From Martinezella tropici (GTDB taxonomy: Bacteria > Pseudomonadota > Alphaproteobacteria > Rhizobiales > Rhizobiaceae), in NCBI RefSeq assembly GCF_008370325.1, contig NZ_VNIP01000009.1, positions 124,001-188,000 on the forward strand: 64,000 bases of DNA. Reading direction: 5' to 3'. Below the pieces are notes generated by a model. It did no database searches and was not told where the DNA came from. It worked only from the letters and a program-made list of their open reading frames with translations. How positions within the stretch are numbered: the stretch's first letter is position 1; the number at the start of each line of letters is the position of its first letter. Shown here in pieces: positions 49,968-58,963 of the stretch. Made by a program: the position numbers and the translations under genes.

Positions 49968-49983
49968 TTAACGACTTTTTAAC
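49968..49983. promoter_or_regulatory. CtrA-type box upstream of the GNAT gene
   Basis: TTAA-CGACTTT-TTAAC exactly fits TTAA-N7-TTAAC. A further TTAACCAT half-site lies closer to the GNAT start (near 49900), and a near-match with N6 spacing abuts on the left. The gap between typA and the GNAT gene is 201 bp and AT-rich. CtrA regulation is an inference from sequence. Confidence 0.45.
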
Positions 49984-50024
49984 CTTTAGGACAAGGGCTC
50001 AAAAATCGAACACGCAAAATAAAA

Positions 50025-50044
50025 CCCCGGCACAATGGCCGGGG
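50025..50044 (-). terminator. Intrinsic terminator of typA
   Basis: On the minus strand CCCCGGC and GCCGGGG form a 7-bp stem with a 6-base loop followed by TTTTATTTT, 27 bp after the typA stop. Classical rho-independent terminator. Confidence 0.85.
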
Positions 50045-50071
50045 TCGAATGGCTCGAAGCGAAACAGCCTA

Positions 50072-51898
50072 TCAGGCAGTACGCGCCTTTTCGAAGCGCT
50101 TACGCTCGTTCGGGTCGAGATACATCTTGCGCAGGCGGATCGACTTCGGCGTGACTTCCATCAGCTCGTCGTCCTGGATCCAGGAAAGCGCGCGGTCGAG
50201 CGTCATGCGGATCGGCGGCGTCAGCTTCACGGCTTCATCCTTGCCGGCGGCGCGGATGTTGGTCAGCTGCTTACCCTTGAGCACGTTGACTTCGAGGTCG
50301 TTGTCGCGGGAATGAATACCGATGATCATGCCGGCATAGACCTTCTCACCCGGTTCGATAATCATCGGACCGCGGTCTTCCAGGTTGAACATCGCATAGG
50401 CGACGGCTTCGCCGGAAGCGTTGGAGAGCAGGACGCCGTTGGTGCGGCCGCCGATCGCGCCCTTATAGGGCTGATAATCGTGGAACAGACGGTTCATGAT
50501 GGCGGTGCCGCGCGTATCAGTCAGCAGTTCCGACTGATAGCCGATGAGACCGCGGGTCGGCGCAAAGAATTTCAGGCGCAGGCGATTGCCGCCGGACGGA
50601 CGAAGCTCGACCATTTCGGCCTTGCGCTCGGACATCTTCTGAACGACGACACCGGAATGTTCTTCATCGACGTCGATGACGACTTCTTCGATTGGCTCCA
50701 GCATCTGGCCGGTGGCTTCGTCCTTGTGCATGACGACGCGCGGACGCGATACGGCAAGCTCGAAGCCTTCGCGGCGCATGGTTTCGATCAGAACGGCGAG
50801 CTGCAATTCGCCGCGGCCGGAAACGTAGAATGAATCCTTGCCTTCGGCTTCTTCGATCTTCAGCGCGACGTTGCCTTCGGCCTCCTTGAACAGGCGGTCG
50901 CGAATGACGCGCGAGGTAACCTTGTCGCCTTCGGTGCCGGCCAGCGGGCTGTCGTTAACGATAAAGGACATGGTGACGGTCGGCGGATCGATCGGCTGGG
51001 CATGCAGCGCCTCGGTAACGGATGGATCGCAGAATGTGTCGGCAACCGTACCCTTGGACAGGCCGGCGATAGCGACGATATCGCCTGCATGGGCTTCGTC
51101 GATCGGCGTACGCTCGATACCGCGGAAAGCGAGGATCTTGGAAATGCGGCCGGTTTCGATCAGCTTGCCATCCTGGCCCAGAACCTTGACGGCCTGGTTC
51201 GGCTTGATCGAGCCGGAATGAATGCGGCCAGTGATGAGGCGGCCGAGGAAGGGATTGGATTCAAGCAGCGTGCCGATCATGCGGAACGCACCGTCTTCTT
51301 CGCCGACACTCGGCTCCGGCACATGCTTCAGCACGAGGTCGAGAAGCGGGCCAAGGCCATCTTCAACTGGGCCTTCCGGTGAATAGTTCATCCAGCCGGC
51401 GCGGCCCGAGCCGTAAAGGATCGGGAAATCGAGCTGCTCGTCGGTGGCGTCGAGAGCTGCGAAAAGATCGAAGACTTCGTTGATGACTTCTTCGTGGCGA
51501 GCGTCCGGACGGTCGATCTTGTTGATCGCGACGATCGGGCGAAGGCCGACCTTCAGTGCCTTGCCGACGACGAACTTGGTCTGCGGCATCGGGCCTTCCG
51601 AGGAATCGACCAGCACGATCGCGCCATCCACCATCGAAAGGATACGCTCCACTTCGCCGCCGAAGTCGGCGTGGCCGGGCGTGTCGACGATGTTGATGCG
51701 CGTGCCCTTCCAGACGACCGAAGTCGCCTTGGCGAGAATGGTAATGCCACGCTCTTTTTCCAGATCGTTCGAATCCATCATGCGCTCAACGGTGCGCTGG
51801 TTCTCACGGAAGGAGCCGGACTGCTTCAGAAGCTCGTCGACGAGGGTGGTTTTCCCATGGTCAACGTGCGCGATGATCGCGATGTTGCGAAGTGCCAT
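50072..51898 (-). CDS. typA: Ribosome-associated GTPase TypA/BipA
   Basis: Translational GTPase involved in ribosome assembly and stress growth. With start at 51898 ([18 protein letters not shown]) the product has 608 residues: G1 [17 protein letters not shown] switch, [24 protein letters not shown], then EF-G-like domains and the BipA-specific C-terminus ([20 protein letters not shown]). An ATG at 51952 adds 18 unlikely residues. A T-run lies in the 236-bp gap upstream (51899-52134), which shows no gene. Confidence 0.97.
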   Translation of the reverse strand: MALRNIAIIAHVDHGKTTLVDELLKQSGSFRENQRTVERMMDSNDLEKERGITILAKATSVVWKGTRINIVDTPGHADFGGEVERILSMVDGAIVLVDSSEGPMPQTKFVVGKALKVGLRPIVAINKIDRPDARHEEVINEVFDLFAALDATDEQLDFPILYGSGRAGWMNYSPEGPVEDGLGPLLDLVLKHVPEPSVGEEDGAFRMIGTLLESNPFLGRLITGRIHSGSIKPNQAVKVLGQDGKLIETGRISKILAFRGIERTPIDEAHAGDIVAIAGLSKGTVADTFCDPSVTEALHAQPIDPPTVTMSFIVNDSPLAGTEGDKVTSRVIRDRLFKEAEGNVALKIEEAEGKDSFYVSGRGELQLAVLIETMRREGFELAVSRPRVVMHKDEATGQMLEPIEEVVIDVDEEHSGVVVQKMSERKAEMVELRPSGGNRLRLKFFAPTRGLIGYQSELLTDTRGTAIMNRLFHDYQPYKGAIGGRTNGVLLSNASGEAVAYAMFNLEDRGPMIIEPGEKVYAGMIIGIHSRDNDLEVNVLKGKQLTNIRAAGKDEAVKLTPPIRMTLDRALSWIQDDELMEVTPKSIRLRKMYLDPNERKRFEKARTA

Positions 51899-52134
51899 AT
51901 GTCTTAATCTCTGAGGCTGGGGCGCAGTGTCTAGGAAACACGCCAATTGCATTTGGCGCGCTCATAGCCTTTTTTTCGCGATTGCGAAAGGGGGGAGGCA
52001 AGAAAGGGGCTGAAAGCTTGCCCTTACGCCCCACGAATACATCAATCTCGTACTGGCCGACAGCAAAGCCTTCGCTGCCCCATGCCGCCAACATAAGCTG
52101 CATGCAGCGCCTTAGCCGGGTTTTTTTGCCCTCG

Positions 52135-52818
52135 TCAGGCAGCCTGCTTCAGCAGCCACGCATCATGATTCACCAGGAAGGCCTTGAGGCGATCGGGGTA
52201 GTCCTGCGTCACCGCATCTCGCACGCTTTGCCGTGAAGCCAGTTCCGCGCGCCATGCCATGACCCGCGGCAGCGCATCGAATATTCCCGTCGGCGTGATG
52301 GCATCGAACACTTCGAAATAACGAAAGATGGGGGCGAAGACCGCATCGACCAGGCTGAACGCCTCGCCCGCGAAAAACGGCCCGTCGTTCAGCTCGGTCT
52401 CGACACGACTGAACTTCTCGATCAGCGCTTTCCGCTTGGCCTCATAGGCTTCCTCATCCTTGGCGGTCTCAAATCCCCACAGGTCCGAAAGGATGGAAGA
52501 ACCGAATTCCATCCAGCTGCGATGCCGGGCACGTGCCAGCGGATCGGCCGGATGAAGCCGAGCGCCAGACTGGGTTTCCTCGAGATATTCGCAGATCACC
52601 GCGCTTTCGAACAATACCGTTTCTGACCCATCGCCCTGCCGCACGATCAGGAGGGGCACCTTGCCGAGCGGAGAAATGGCAAGAAACCAGTCGGGCTTTG
52701 CCGACAGATCAACATAGCAGATTTCAAATGGCACGGTCTTTTCAGCAAGTGTGATGGCCGCTCGCTGGACGTAGGGGCAGAGGTAGTGGCTGACGAGGAT
52801 CAGCTTTCCGTCGGACAT
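52135..52818 (-). CDS. Glutathione S-transferase family protein
   Basis: Product of 227 residues: thioredoxin-like N-terminal domain with SHYLCPYVQRAAITLAEK (redox or glutathione-site CPYV) and the glutathione-binding ESAVICEYLEE, followed by the helical C-terminal domain. The CPYV form suits omega/beta-type enzymes with thiol-transferase activity. Start 52818 (MSDGKLILVS) is preferred to 52863, which would overlap the operator region. Divergent from a MarR gene with two shared operator-like repeats. Confidence 0.92.
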   Translation of the reverse strand: MSDGKLILVSHYLCPYVQRAAITLAEKTVPFEICYVDLSAKPDWFLAISPLGKVPLLIVRQGDGSETVLFESAVICEYLEETQSGARLHPADPLARARHRSWMEFGSSILSDLWGFETAKDEEAYEAKRKALIEKFSRVETELNDGPFFAGEAFSLVDAVFAPIFRYFEVFDAITPTGIFDALPRVMAWRAELASRQSVRDAVTQDYPDRLKAFLVNHDAWLLKQAA

Positions 52819-52849
52819 GGTCAAATCTCCCAGAGGCTCCGTTTCATGT

Positions 52850-52865
52850 AGATGTAATTGCATCT
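52850..52865. promoter_or_regulatory. Operator-like palindrome 1 (GST-marR gap)
   Basis: AGATGTAATTGCATCT is symmetric apart from two inner positions, the size and form of a MarR-dimer site. It lies 31 bp upstream of the GST start. An almost identical copy occurs exactly 45 bp to the right. Confidence 0.7.
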
Positions 52866-52894
52866 ATATCCAGACTTGCCACAGTCGTCAATAT

Positions 52895-52910
52895 AGATGT
52901 AATTGCATCC
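52895..52910. promoter_or_regulatory. Operator-like palindrome 2, abutting the marR start
   Basis: AGATGTAATTGCATCC repeats the sequence at 52850-52865 with one change and ends at the base before the marR ATG (52911). Binding here would block the marR transcript or its ribosome site, fitting autoregulation; no Shine-Dalgarno is otherwise visible, suggesting a leaderless or very short-leader message. Confidence 0.7.
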
Positions 52911-53375
52911 ATGTCCGATTGTTCAGATACCATCCCAACAAAGCCCTCCCTTGCCATCACGCGAGCATGGGTGCACCTCATGCGCGCTCAGCAAATCACC
53001 CTCGCGGCAATCGAGCGGGACTTGAAGGCGGCCGACCTGCCGCCGCTTGGCTGGTATGACGTACTGCTGGAGCTATCGCGGGCCACGGACGGCAGATTGC
53101 GGCCCTATGAGATCGAGGAGCGCACGCTGCTCGCCCAGCATAATCTCTCGCGCCTTCTCGATCGGATGGAAAAGGCTGGTTTTGTTCATCGTGAGGTCTT
53201 TTCCGAGGACGGACGAGGCCGCTGGGTGGTTATCACCGAGGCGGGAAGTGCTATGCGGAACCGCATATGGACCGTTTATGCCTCGGCGCTTCAGCGCCAC
53301 GTGGGCGACAAGCTGGATAATGCTCAAGCCGATCAGCTGGCCGAGCTGTTAGCTGTGCTTTCGCGCAAATCCTGA
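52911..53375 (+). CDS. MarR family transcriptional regulator
   Basis: Product of 154 residues with the MarR winged helix: LPPLGWYDVLLELSRA, then the recognition helix in EERTLLAQHNLSRLLDRMEKAGFV and the wing REVFSEDGRGRWVVITEAG. It is divergent from the glutathione S-transferase gene. With the paired repeats in the 92-bp gap between their starts, the likely target is that gene and itself. The inducing ligand is unknown. Confidence 0.93.
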   Translation: MSDCSDTIPTKPSLAITRAWVHLMRAQQITLAAIERDLKAADLPPLGWYDVLLELSRATDGRLRPYEIEERTLLAQHNLSRLLDRMEKAGFVHREVFSEDGRGRWVVITEAGSAMRNRIWTVYASALQRHVGDKLDNAQADQLAELLAVLSRKS

Positions 53376-53475
53376 TCTGTAAGGCGAAATCGATCCGAAC
53401 CAAATACGGTCGCACAAATCGGTCGCGAAAGTTGACCTTCCGCGACTGACCTTGCGATACGCCGAAGGTGGGGTA

Positions 53476-55539
53476 TCAGGCCGCCAGCCCCTTCTTTTTC
53501 AGCATCGCATCCGCGCTAGGCAGCTTGCCGCGGAAGGCCTTGTAGGCATCCTCCGGGTCGATCGAACCGCCAACGGAGTAGATGTTGGCCTTCAGTTTTG
53601 CGGCCATGTCGGAATTGAAGGCGTCGCCGGTTTCCTCGAAGGCCGCGAAGGCATCGGCATCGAGCACTTCCGACCACATGTAGGAATAGTAGCCGGCCGA
53701 ATAGCCGTCGCCGGAAAACACATGCTGGAAGTGCGGCGTCGCATGGCGCATGACGATCGATTTCGGCATGCCGATCTCGGCAAGCACTTCCCCCTGCACC
53801 GCCATCGGATCTTCGACCGCGCCACGGGTATGGAAGGCCATATCCACCAGGGCCGAGGAGGTGAACTCGACCGTGTTGAACCCGGCATTGAAGGTGCGGG
53901 CCGCCAGAACCTTGTCGAGCAGCGCCTGCGGGATCGGCGCGCCGGTCTCGTAGTGGACGGCATATTGCTTGAGGATGGCGGGCACGGTCAGCCAGTGCTC
54001 GTAGAGCTGCGACGGCAGTTCGACGAAATCGCGGGAAACGCCGGTGCCTGATACCGTGGGATAGGTGACATCGGAAAGCATTCCGTGCAGCGCATGCCCG
54101 AATTCATGGAACAGCGTGCGCGCATCGTCGAGCGACAACAGCGCCGGCTTTCCTTCCGCCGGCTTGGCGAAATTGCAGACATTGTAGATGATCGGCAGCT
54201 CACCGACCTCGCCGTTCTTTAGCGGCAGCTTGTGTTGCGACTGGAACGAACTCATCCACGCGCCGGAGCGCTTGGAGCTGCGCGCGAAATAATCGCCGAG
54301 AAACAAGGCAACGAGCTTGTCGGAGTGGTCGCGGATTTCGAAGACGCGGACGTCGGGATGATAGGCGGGAACGCCCTTCTGTTCGACGGCCTTGATGCCG
54401 AAGAGGTGGCCGGCGACATCGAAGCAGGCGGCAATAATCTTTTCGAGCTGCAGATAAGGCTTCAGTTCCGTTTCGGAGAAATCAAACTTCCGCGTCCGGA
54501 TCTTCTCGGCATAATGCCGCCAGTCCCAGGGCATGACCTCGTGATTGCGGCCTTCCTCGGCGATCAGTCCGGCAATGTCCTTTTCTTCCTCTGCGGCTCG
54601 CACGGCTGCTTTCGCCCACACGGTCATCAGCAGATCGTTCACCGCATCAGGCGTCTTTGCCATGGTATTGTCGAGCTTGAGTTCCGCGAAATTGGCGTAG
54701 CCGAGCAGCTTTGCCTTCTCTGCCCGGAGCGCCAGCGTCTCACTAACAATCTCGCGGTTGTCGGTCTTGCCGCCATTGGCGCCGCGTGCCACCCAGGCGT
54801 TGAAGGCCTGTTCGCGCAAGTCGCGGCGCTCGGACGAGGCGAGAAACGGTTCGATGATCGAGCGCGACAGCGTGACGGCATATTTGCCTTCGTCGCCGCG
54901 TTCGCGGGCCGCCGCCGCCATCGCATCACGCAGATAGTCAGGAAGACCGGCAAGATCGGCCTCCTCCGACAACAGCATCGCCCAGTTCTTCTCATCCGCC
55001 AGCACGTTCTGGCCGAACTGCGCCCCCAAGCCCGCAAGCGTCTCGTTGATGACAGAAAGCCGCTCCTGCTCGGTCTTCGGCAGCTTGGCACCCGACTTGA
55101 CGAAGCCTTTCCAGTGCCGCTCCAGCACGCGGGTCTCTTCGAGCGTCAGCCCAAGCGCTTCGCGGCCTTCCCAGAGAGCATCAAGACGAGCAAAGAGCGC
55201 CGCATTCGTGCCGATCTTCGAGTAATGCCGCGACATCTTCGGCGCGATCTCGCGCTCCAGCGCCTGGATCGTCTCGTTCGTATGGGCACCGGCCTTGTTC
55301 CAGAAAAGCGCCGAGATGCGCGACAGCTCGTCGCCGGCGATTTCGAGCGCGATAACCGTATTGGCGAAGGTCGGCGCCTCGCTATTCCCGGCGATCGCAT
55401 CGATCTCAGCCTCGTGCGAGGCGATCGCTGCGTCGAAGGCAGCGGCAAAATCCGTATCCTTCACCGCATCGAAACGCGGCAGCCCCTGATGTCCGGTCCA
55501 TTCGGTGAGCGCAGGATTGACGGCGGTAAGGGAAGACAT
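53476..55539 (-). CDS. M3 family zinc metallopeptidase (oligopeptidase A/Dcp-like)
   Basis: Cytoplasmic oligopeptidase of 687 residues. The zinc motif HEFGH is in LFHEFGHALHGML in the C-terminal third, preceded by the M3 context AEGKPALLSLDDART; the N-terminal LPRFDAVKDTDFAAAFDAAI is characteristic of the PrlC/Dcp branch. Start 55539 (MSSLTAVNPALTEW) has AGGA 8 bases upstream; the frame extends to 55623. Whether it removes dipeptides or cleaves longer peptides cannot be told. Single gene. Confidence 0.93.
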   Translation of the reverse strand: MSSLTAVNPALTEWTGHQGLPRFDAVKDTDFAAAFDAAIASHEAEIDAIAGNSEAPTFANTVIALEIAGDELSRISALFWNKAGAHTNETIQALEREIAPKMSRHYSKIGTNAALFARLDALWEGREALGLTLEETRVLERHWKGFVKSGAKLPKTEQERLSVINETLAGLGAQFGQNVLADEKNWAMLLSEEADLAGLPDYLRDAMAAAARERGDEGKYAVTLSRSIIEPFLASSERRDLREQAFNAWVARGANGGKTDNREIVSETLALRAEKAKLLGYANFAELKLDNTMAKTPDAVNDLLMTVWAKAAVRAAEEEKDIAGLIAEEGRNHEVMPWDWRHYAEKIRTRKFDFSETELKPYLQLEKIIAACFDVAGHLFGIKAVEQKGVPAYHPDVRVFEIRDHSDKLVALFLGDYFARSSKRSGAWMSSFQSQHKLPLKNGEVGELPIIYNVCNFAKPAEGKPALLSLDDARTLFHEFGHALHGMLSDVTYPTVSGTGVSRDFVELPSQLYEHWLTVPAILKQYAVHYETGAPIPQALLDKVLAARTFNAGFNTVEFTSSALVDMAFHTRGAVEDPMAVQGEVLAEIGMPKSIVMRHATPHFQHVFSGDGYSAGYYSYMWSEVLDADAFAAFEETGDAFNSDMAAKLKANIYSVGGSIDPEDAYKAFRGKLPSADAMLKKKGLAA

Positions 55540-55638
55540 GCAAGGCATCCTTTCGACAGACATCTGATCGAAGCACGATATAAGGCTACTCCCGCCGAAT
55601 TGGTATGGCGCGGGGGCGAACAAATTGAATGGGGACGG

Positions 55639-56280
55639 TCAGACTTTGCGCCAGCCGAGCAGGCCGGGCGTGGCATGCCAGAGCGCCTGCGCCGCAAAGC
55701 CCATGAAGAGCACGCCCGAGCAGCGCACGATCAGCCGCTCGTGGGCGCGATAGAAACGCCGAACCGCGCTGGCGCCGATGATGCTGATCAGGATAAGGTC
55801 GGCAGTGATGAAGCCCGCAAGGGAAACGGCGAGCAGCAGAGGCAGCGCGCTGAAGGTCAGCGCGCCGGCGGAGCCTGCGACAAGAGCCGTGAAGGTCGCC
55901 AGCGCCACGGGATATCCCTTCGGATTGGTGACGCCGAAAATCAGTCCACGGCGGAAGGGCCGCTCGACGTTGACGAGCGACTTGCCTTCGCCCTTCGGCT
56001 TGGCGGTCACGGCGCTCCAGCCGATCCAGGCAAGATAGAAGCCGCATAACAATCCCAGCAGATCGAAGACGAAGGTGCCGATGGTCTTTGCGCCGACGAT
56101 GGCGACCAATGCAAGCGTGGACCAGACGAGATCACCGAACAGATGGCCGCTGACGAAGAATGCACCCGCCTTGCGCCCCTGCCCTGCACCGATGCCGAGC
56201 AGCGCCAGGAATGCAGGGCCGGGAATGAGGACATAGAAAAGCGCGGCCAGAAAGGCGCCGACAACAAGCGATTGCGTCAT
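55639..56280 (-). CDS. LysE/RhtB family exporter
   Basis: Product of 213 residues with about six membrane segments and the family hallmark LIPGPAFLALLGIGAGQGRKAG near residue 20. The mid-protein FGVTNPKGYPVALATFTAL replaces the usual NPK loop. Divergent from a MarR gene (159 bp between starts), which may regulate it; an imperfect ACAA-N8-TTGT element near 56388 lies in that gap. Confidence 0.9.
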   Translation of the reverse strand: MTQSLVVGAFLAALFYVLIPGPAFLALLGIGAGQGRKAGAFFVSGHLFGDLVWSTLALVAIVGAKTIGTFVFDLLGLLCGFYLAWIGWSAVTAKPKGEGKSLVNVERPFRRGLIFGVTNPKGYPVALATFTALVAGSAGALTFSALPLLLAVSLAGFITADLILISIIGASAVRRFYRAHERLIVRCSGVLFMGFAAQALWHATPGLLGWRKV

Positions 56281-56439
56281 GATTGGGTGTTCCCGCTGTT
56301 AATCGCGCGAGAGTAGCAATCTGCGGAACCCGGTCAAGCAGCAGCGCGTTTTCGGACAGAAGCCGTTGTGTTCATAGGACGAAAACAATAAGAACGTTGT
56401 GGGGCCTAAAAATTAAAGAGCGTAGGTAGGGAAGCGCTT

Positions 56440-56922
56440 ATGAGCAGCAGGATTAATACGGATTCACTTGCCTTTCTTGTGACCGACTGCGCCCGACTGA
56501 TCAGGGCGGCCTTCGAGCGACGTATTCTTGTCGCCGGGCTCGGACTGACGGCGGGCGAAGCGCGGACACTGATGCAGGTTGCCGCCATCAACGGCAGTCG
56601 CCAGCTCGACATCGCCTCCCGGATGGGGCTGGAGCCGATGACGGTCAGCGCCTTTCTGGACAAGCTGCAGGCGCGCGGCTTGATCGAACGCCAACCCGAT
56701 CCGCTCGATCGCCGCGCCAAGCGGATCGTGCTTTCGGAATCTGCCGACGCCAAGCTGAAGCAGATCGACAGGGAGATCTGCGAAGTCGAACGCAACGCGA
56801 CGCAAGGCTTCGACAAAGACCTTCAAGTTCAGCTGCATGACGCACTCTGCGTCTTCCGCAGCAATCTGCAGAAGGCCGAAGCGCCTGCCGAAGTCGAACG
56901 TGAATTGAGGCCGGTCGATTAA
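56440..56922 (+). CDS. MarR family transcriptional regulator
   Basis: Product of 160 residues: LTAGEARTLMQVAAINGSRQ, then recognition helix MGLEPMTVSAFLDKLQARGL and wing IERQPDPLDRRAKRIVLSE. An AGGGAAG ribosome site precedes ATG 56440. Divergent from the LysE exporter gene, the probable target. The gene ends before a strong shared terminator with argG. Confidence 0.92.
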   Translation: MSSRINTDSLAFLVTDCARLIRAAFERRILVAGLGLTAGEARTLMQVAAINGSRQLDIASRMGLEPMTVSAFLDKLQARGLIERQPDPLDRRAKRIVLSESADAKLKQIDREICEVERNATQGFDKDLQVQLHDALCVFRSNLQKAEAPAEVERELRPVD

Positions 56923-56950
56923 CTCCGGCCGCCACTTTCCACATAAGAAA

Positions 56951-56977
56951 GCCCGCTTCCGGCGACCGGAAGCGGGC
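56951..56977. terminator. Bidirectional intrinsic terminator, marR/argG
   Basis: GCCCGCTTCCGG and CCGGAAGCGGGC form a perfect 12-bp stem around CGA, with AAGAAA before and CTTTC after. It lies between the ends of the convergent marR and argG genes, so it can serve both. Confidence 0.85.
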
Positions 56978-57000
56978 CTTTCAGCATCGGGAGATGTCGA

Positions 57001-58224
57001 TTATTTCGACAGATTGCGCTTGGCGAGCGTGCGCAGGCGCAGCGCGTTGAGCTTGATGAAGCCGGCTGCATCCTTCTGGTCGTAGGCGCCCTGGTCGTCC
57101 TCGAAGGTGACGAGCTTGTCGGAATAGAGCGACTTCGGGCTTTCGCGACCGATGGTCATGACATTGCCCTTGTAGAGCTTCAGCGTCACTTCGCCTTCGA
57201 CATGCTCCTGGCTTTTGTCGATGAGAGCCTGCAGCATCTCGCGCTCCGGCGAGAACCAGAAACCGTAATAGATCAACTCGGCATAGCGCGGCATCAGCTC
57301 GTCTTTGAGGTGCGCGGCGCCACGATCGAGCGTGATGGATTCGATGGCGCGATGGGCTGCGAGCAGGATCGTGCCACCGGGCGTTTCGTAGACGCCGCGC
57401 GACTTCATGCCGACGAAGCGGTTCTCGACGAGGTCGAGACGGCCGATGCCGTTGTCGCGGCCGTATTCGTTCAGCTTCGCAAGCAACGTCGCCGGGCTCA
57501 GGCGCTGGCCGTCGATCGAAACGGCGTCGCCCTTTTCAAAGCCGACCTTGATGATCGTGGCCTTGTCGGGAGCGGCTTCCGGCGAAATCGTGCGCATATG
57601 CACGTATTCGGGCGCTTCCTGGGCCGGATCTTCCAGAACCTTGCCTTCGGACGAGGAGTGCAGCAAGTTGGCGTCGACGGAGAAAGGCGCTTCGCCCTTC
57701 TTGTCCTTGGCAACCGGGATCTGGTGCTTTTCGGCGAATTCGAGCAGGTCGGTGCGGCTCTTGAACGACCAGTCGCGCCAGGGCGCAATGATCTTGATAT
57801 CCGGGTTCAGCGCATAGGCAGAAAGCTCGAAACGAACCTGGTCGTTGCCCTTGCCGGTCGCGCCATGCGCGATGGCGTCGGCGCCGGTCTTCCTGGCGAT
57901 CTCGATCAGATGCTTGGAGATCAGCGGACGGGCAATCGAGGTGCCGAGCAGGTAGACGCCTTCATAGACGGCATTGGCGCGGAACATCGGGAAGACGAAA
58001 TCGCGCACGAATTCCTCGCGCACGTCCTCGATATAAATCTCCTTGATGCCGAGCATTTCGGCCTTCTTGCGCGCCGGCTCCAGCTCTTCGCCCTGGCCGA
58101 GATCGGCGGTGAAGGTGACGACTTCAGCGCCCAGCTCCGTCTGCAGCCACTTCAGGATAATCGAGGTGTCGAGACCGCCGGAATAGGCGAGAACGACTTT
58201 CTTCACGTCTTTATGTGATGCCAT
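57001..58224 (-). CDS. argG: Argininosuccinate synthase
   Basis: Joins citrulline and aspartate with ATP in arginine synthesis. Product of 407 residues from ATG 58224 ([20 protein letters not shown]): N-type ATP pyrophosphatase motif AYSGGLDTS, then [20 protein letters not shown] and [13 protein letters not shown], both ArgG signatures. An ATG at 58266 adds 14 unlike residues. Single gene. Confidence 0.98.
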   Translation of the reverse strand: MASHKDVKKVVLAYSGGLDTSIILKWLQTELGAEVVTFTADLGQGEELEPARKKAEMLGIKEIYIEDVREEFVRDFVFPMFRANAVYEGVYLLGTSIARPLISKHLIEIARKTGADAIAHGATGKGNDQVRFELSAYALNPDIKIIAPWRDWSFKSRTDLLEFAEKHQIPVAKDKKGEAPFSVDANLLHSSSEGKVLEDPAQEAPEYVHMRTISPEAAPDKATIIKVGFEKGDAVSIDGQRLSPATLLAKLNEYGRDNGIGRLDLVENRFVGMKSRGVYETPGGTILLAAHRAIESITLDRGAAHLKDELMPRYAELIYYGFWFSPEREMLQALIDKSQEHVEGEVTLKLYKGNVMTIGRESPKSLYSDKLVTFEDDQGAYDQKDAAGFIKLNALRLRTLAKRNLSK

Positions 58225-58346
58225 GATGAGTTCCGTTTCAAGGCGGACCAGAGAAAAGGCCCGCAAACCTGTATCGCGGAACTTTTAGCGAGATTATCGT
58301 GTGGCGCAAGGGGAAGCGCGCGAGCAGCTGTTTCCCAAGAACAACA

Positions 58347-58637
58347 TCAGAGATGCGCAACGATATTCATTCGCTGGTGCAGGATACGGATGATCGTGAC
58401 CGTTTGAGCGCCGTCTTTATAGATGATGAAATGTGAGCCGGAGGCGAGAGCGAGATAATCTCGTTTGATACCGTTGACCTTGCGACCACGTGCGATGCCC
58501 TTCACCAAAGCATGACAACGATCACGGAGAGCGAATACATAATCGTCCGCTCGCTCGTAGCCCCATTTCTCCTCGGTATAGTCGTAGATTTGATCGATGT
58601 CGGACGTCGCGCTCGGCGAGAAGACTAATTTCTTCAT
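58347..58637 (-). CDS. parE: ParE/RelE-superfamily toxin
   Basis: Product of 96 residues with the RelE/ParE fold: KLVFSPSATSDIDQIYDYT at the start, then FALRDRCHALVKGIARGRKV and the C-terminal VTIIRILHQRMNIVAHL, typical of ParE. ParE toxins act on DNA gyrase. Its start overlaps the antitoxin stop by 4 bp (ATGA). The pair sits between argG and an SDR gene. Confidence 0.9.
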   Translation of the reverse strand: MKKLVFSPSATSDIDQIYDYTEEKWGYERADDYVFALRDRCHALVKGIARGRKVNGIKRDYLALASGSHFIIYKDGAQTVTIIRILHQRMNIVAHL

Positions 58638-58879
58638 CGCTGATTGCGCAACTTTCTCTTTCCTTCGATAAATTTATTGAAGTCAAACTCCTCCGGCTCG
58701 CCCGAGGCCTCGCCCTCGGCAATCGCCGCCGCAATCGCCTCTATTTCCGCCCGGCTGCGCAATAATTTCAGCGCGGCATCGATGACCTCGCTTGGCGAAC
58801 CGTAGTTGCCGTGGCTGATCTGCTCGCCGATGAACGCATCCATCTGCTCGTCGATTTCTACGGACACATGCTTTGTCAC
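58634..58879 (-). CDS. parD: ParD-family antitoxin
   Basis: Product of 81 residues from GTG 58879 (MTKHVSVEIDEQMDAFI), with GGAGG 8 bases upstream. The ribbon-helix-helix DNA-binding part is at about 1-45 (GEQISHGNYGSPSEVIDAAL), followed by a toxin-binding tail, EPEEFDFNKFIEGKRKLRNQR. A longer open frame to 59587 overlaps the divergent SDR gene and is not coding. Coupled to parE. Confidence 0.9.
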   Translation of the reverse strand: MTKHVSVEIDEQMDAFIGEQISHGNYGSPSEVIDAALKLLRSRAEIEAIAAAIAEGEASGEPEEFDFNKFIEGKRKLRNQR

Positions 58880-58908
58880 GGGCGCGACCTCCAGCGTTTG
58901 ACTTGATT

Positions 58909-58929
58909 GCCGAAAGTACCATATTCGGC
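58909..58929. promoter_or_regulatory. Inverted repeat upstream of parD
   Basis: GCCGAA and TTCGGC flank 9 bases, within the 84-bp gap between the divergent parD and SDR starts. ParD antitoxins bind their own promoter as dimers, so this is a candidate operator; only 6-bp arms, so chance is possible. Confidence 0.35.
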
Positions 58930-58963
58930 GGCGACCGAACAATGCCTGAGGAGGGCACCGCTC

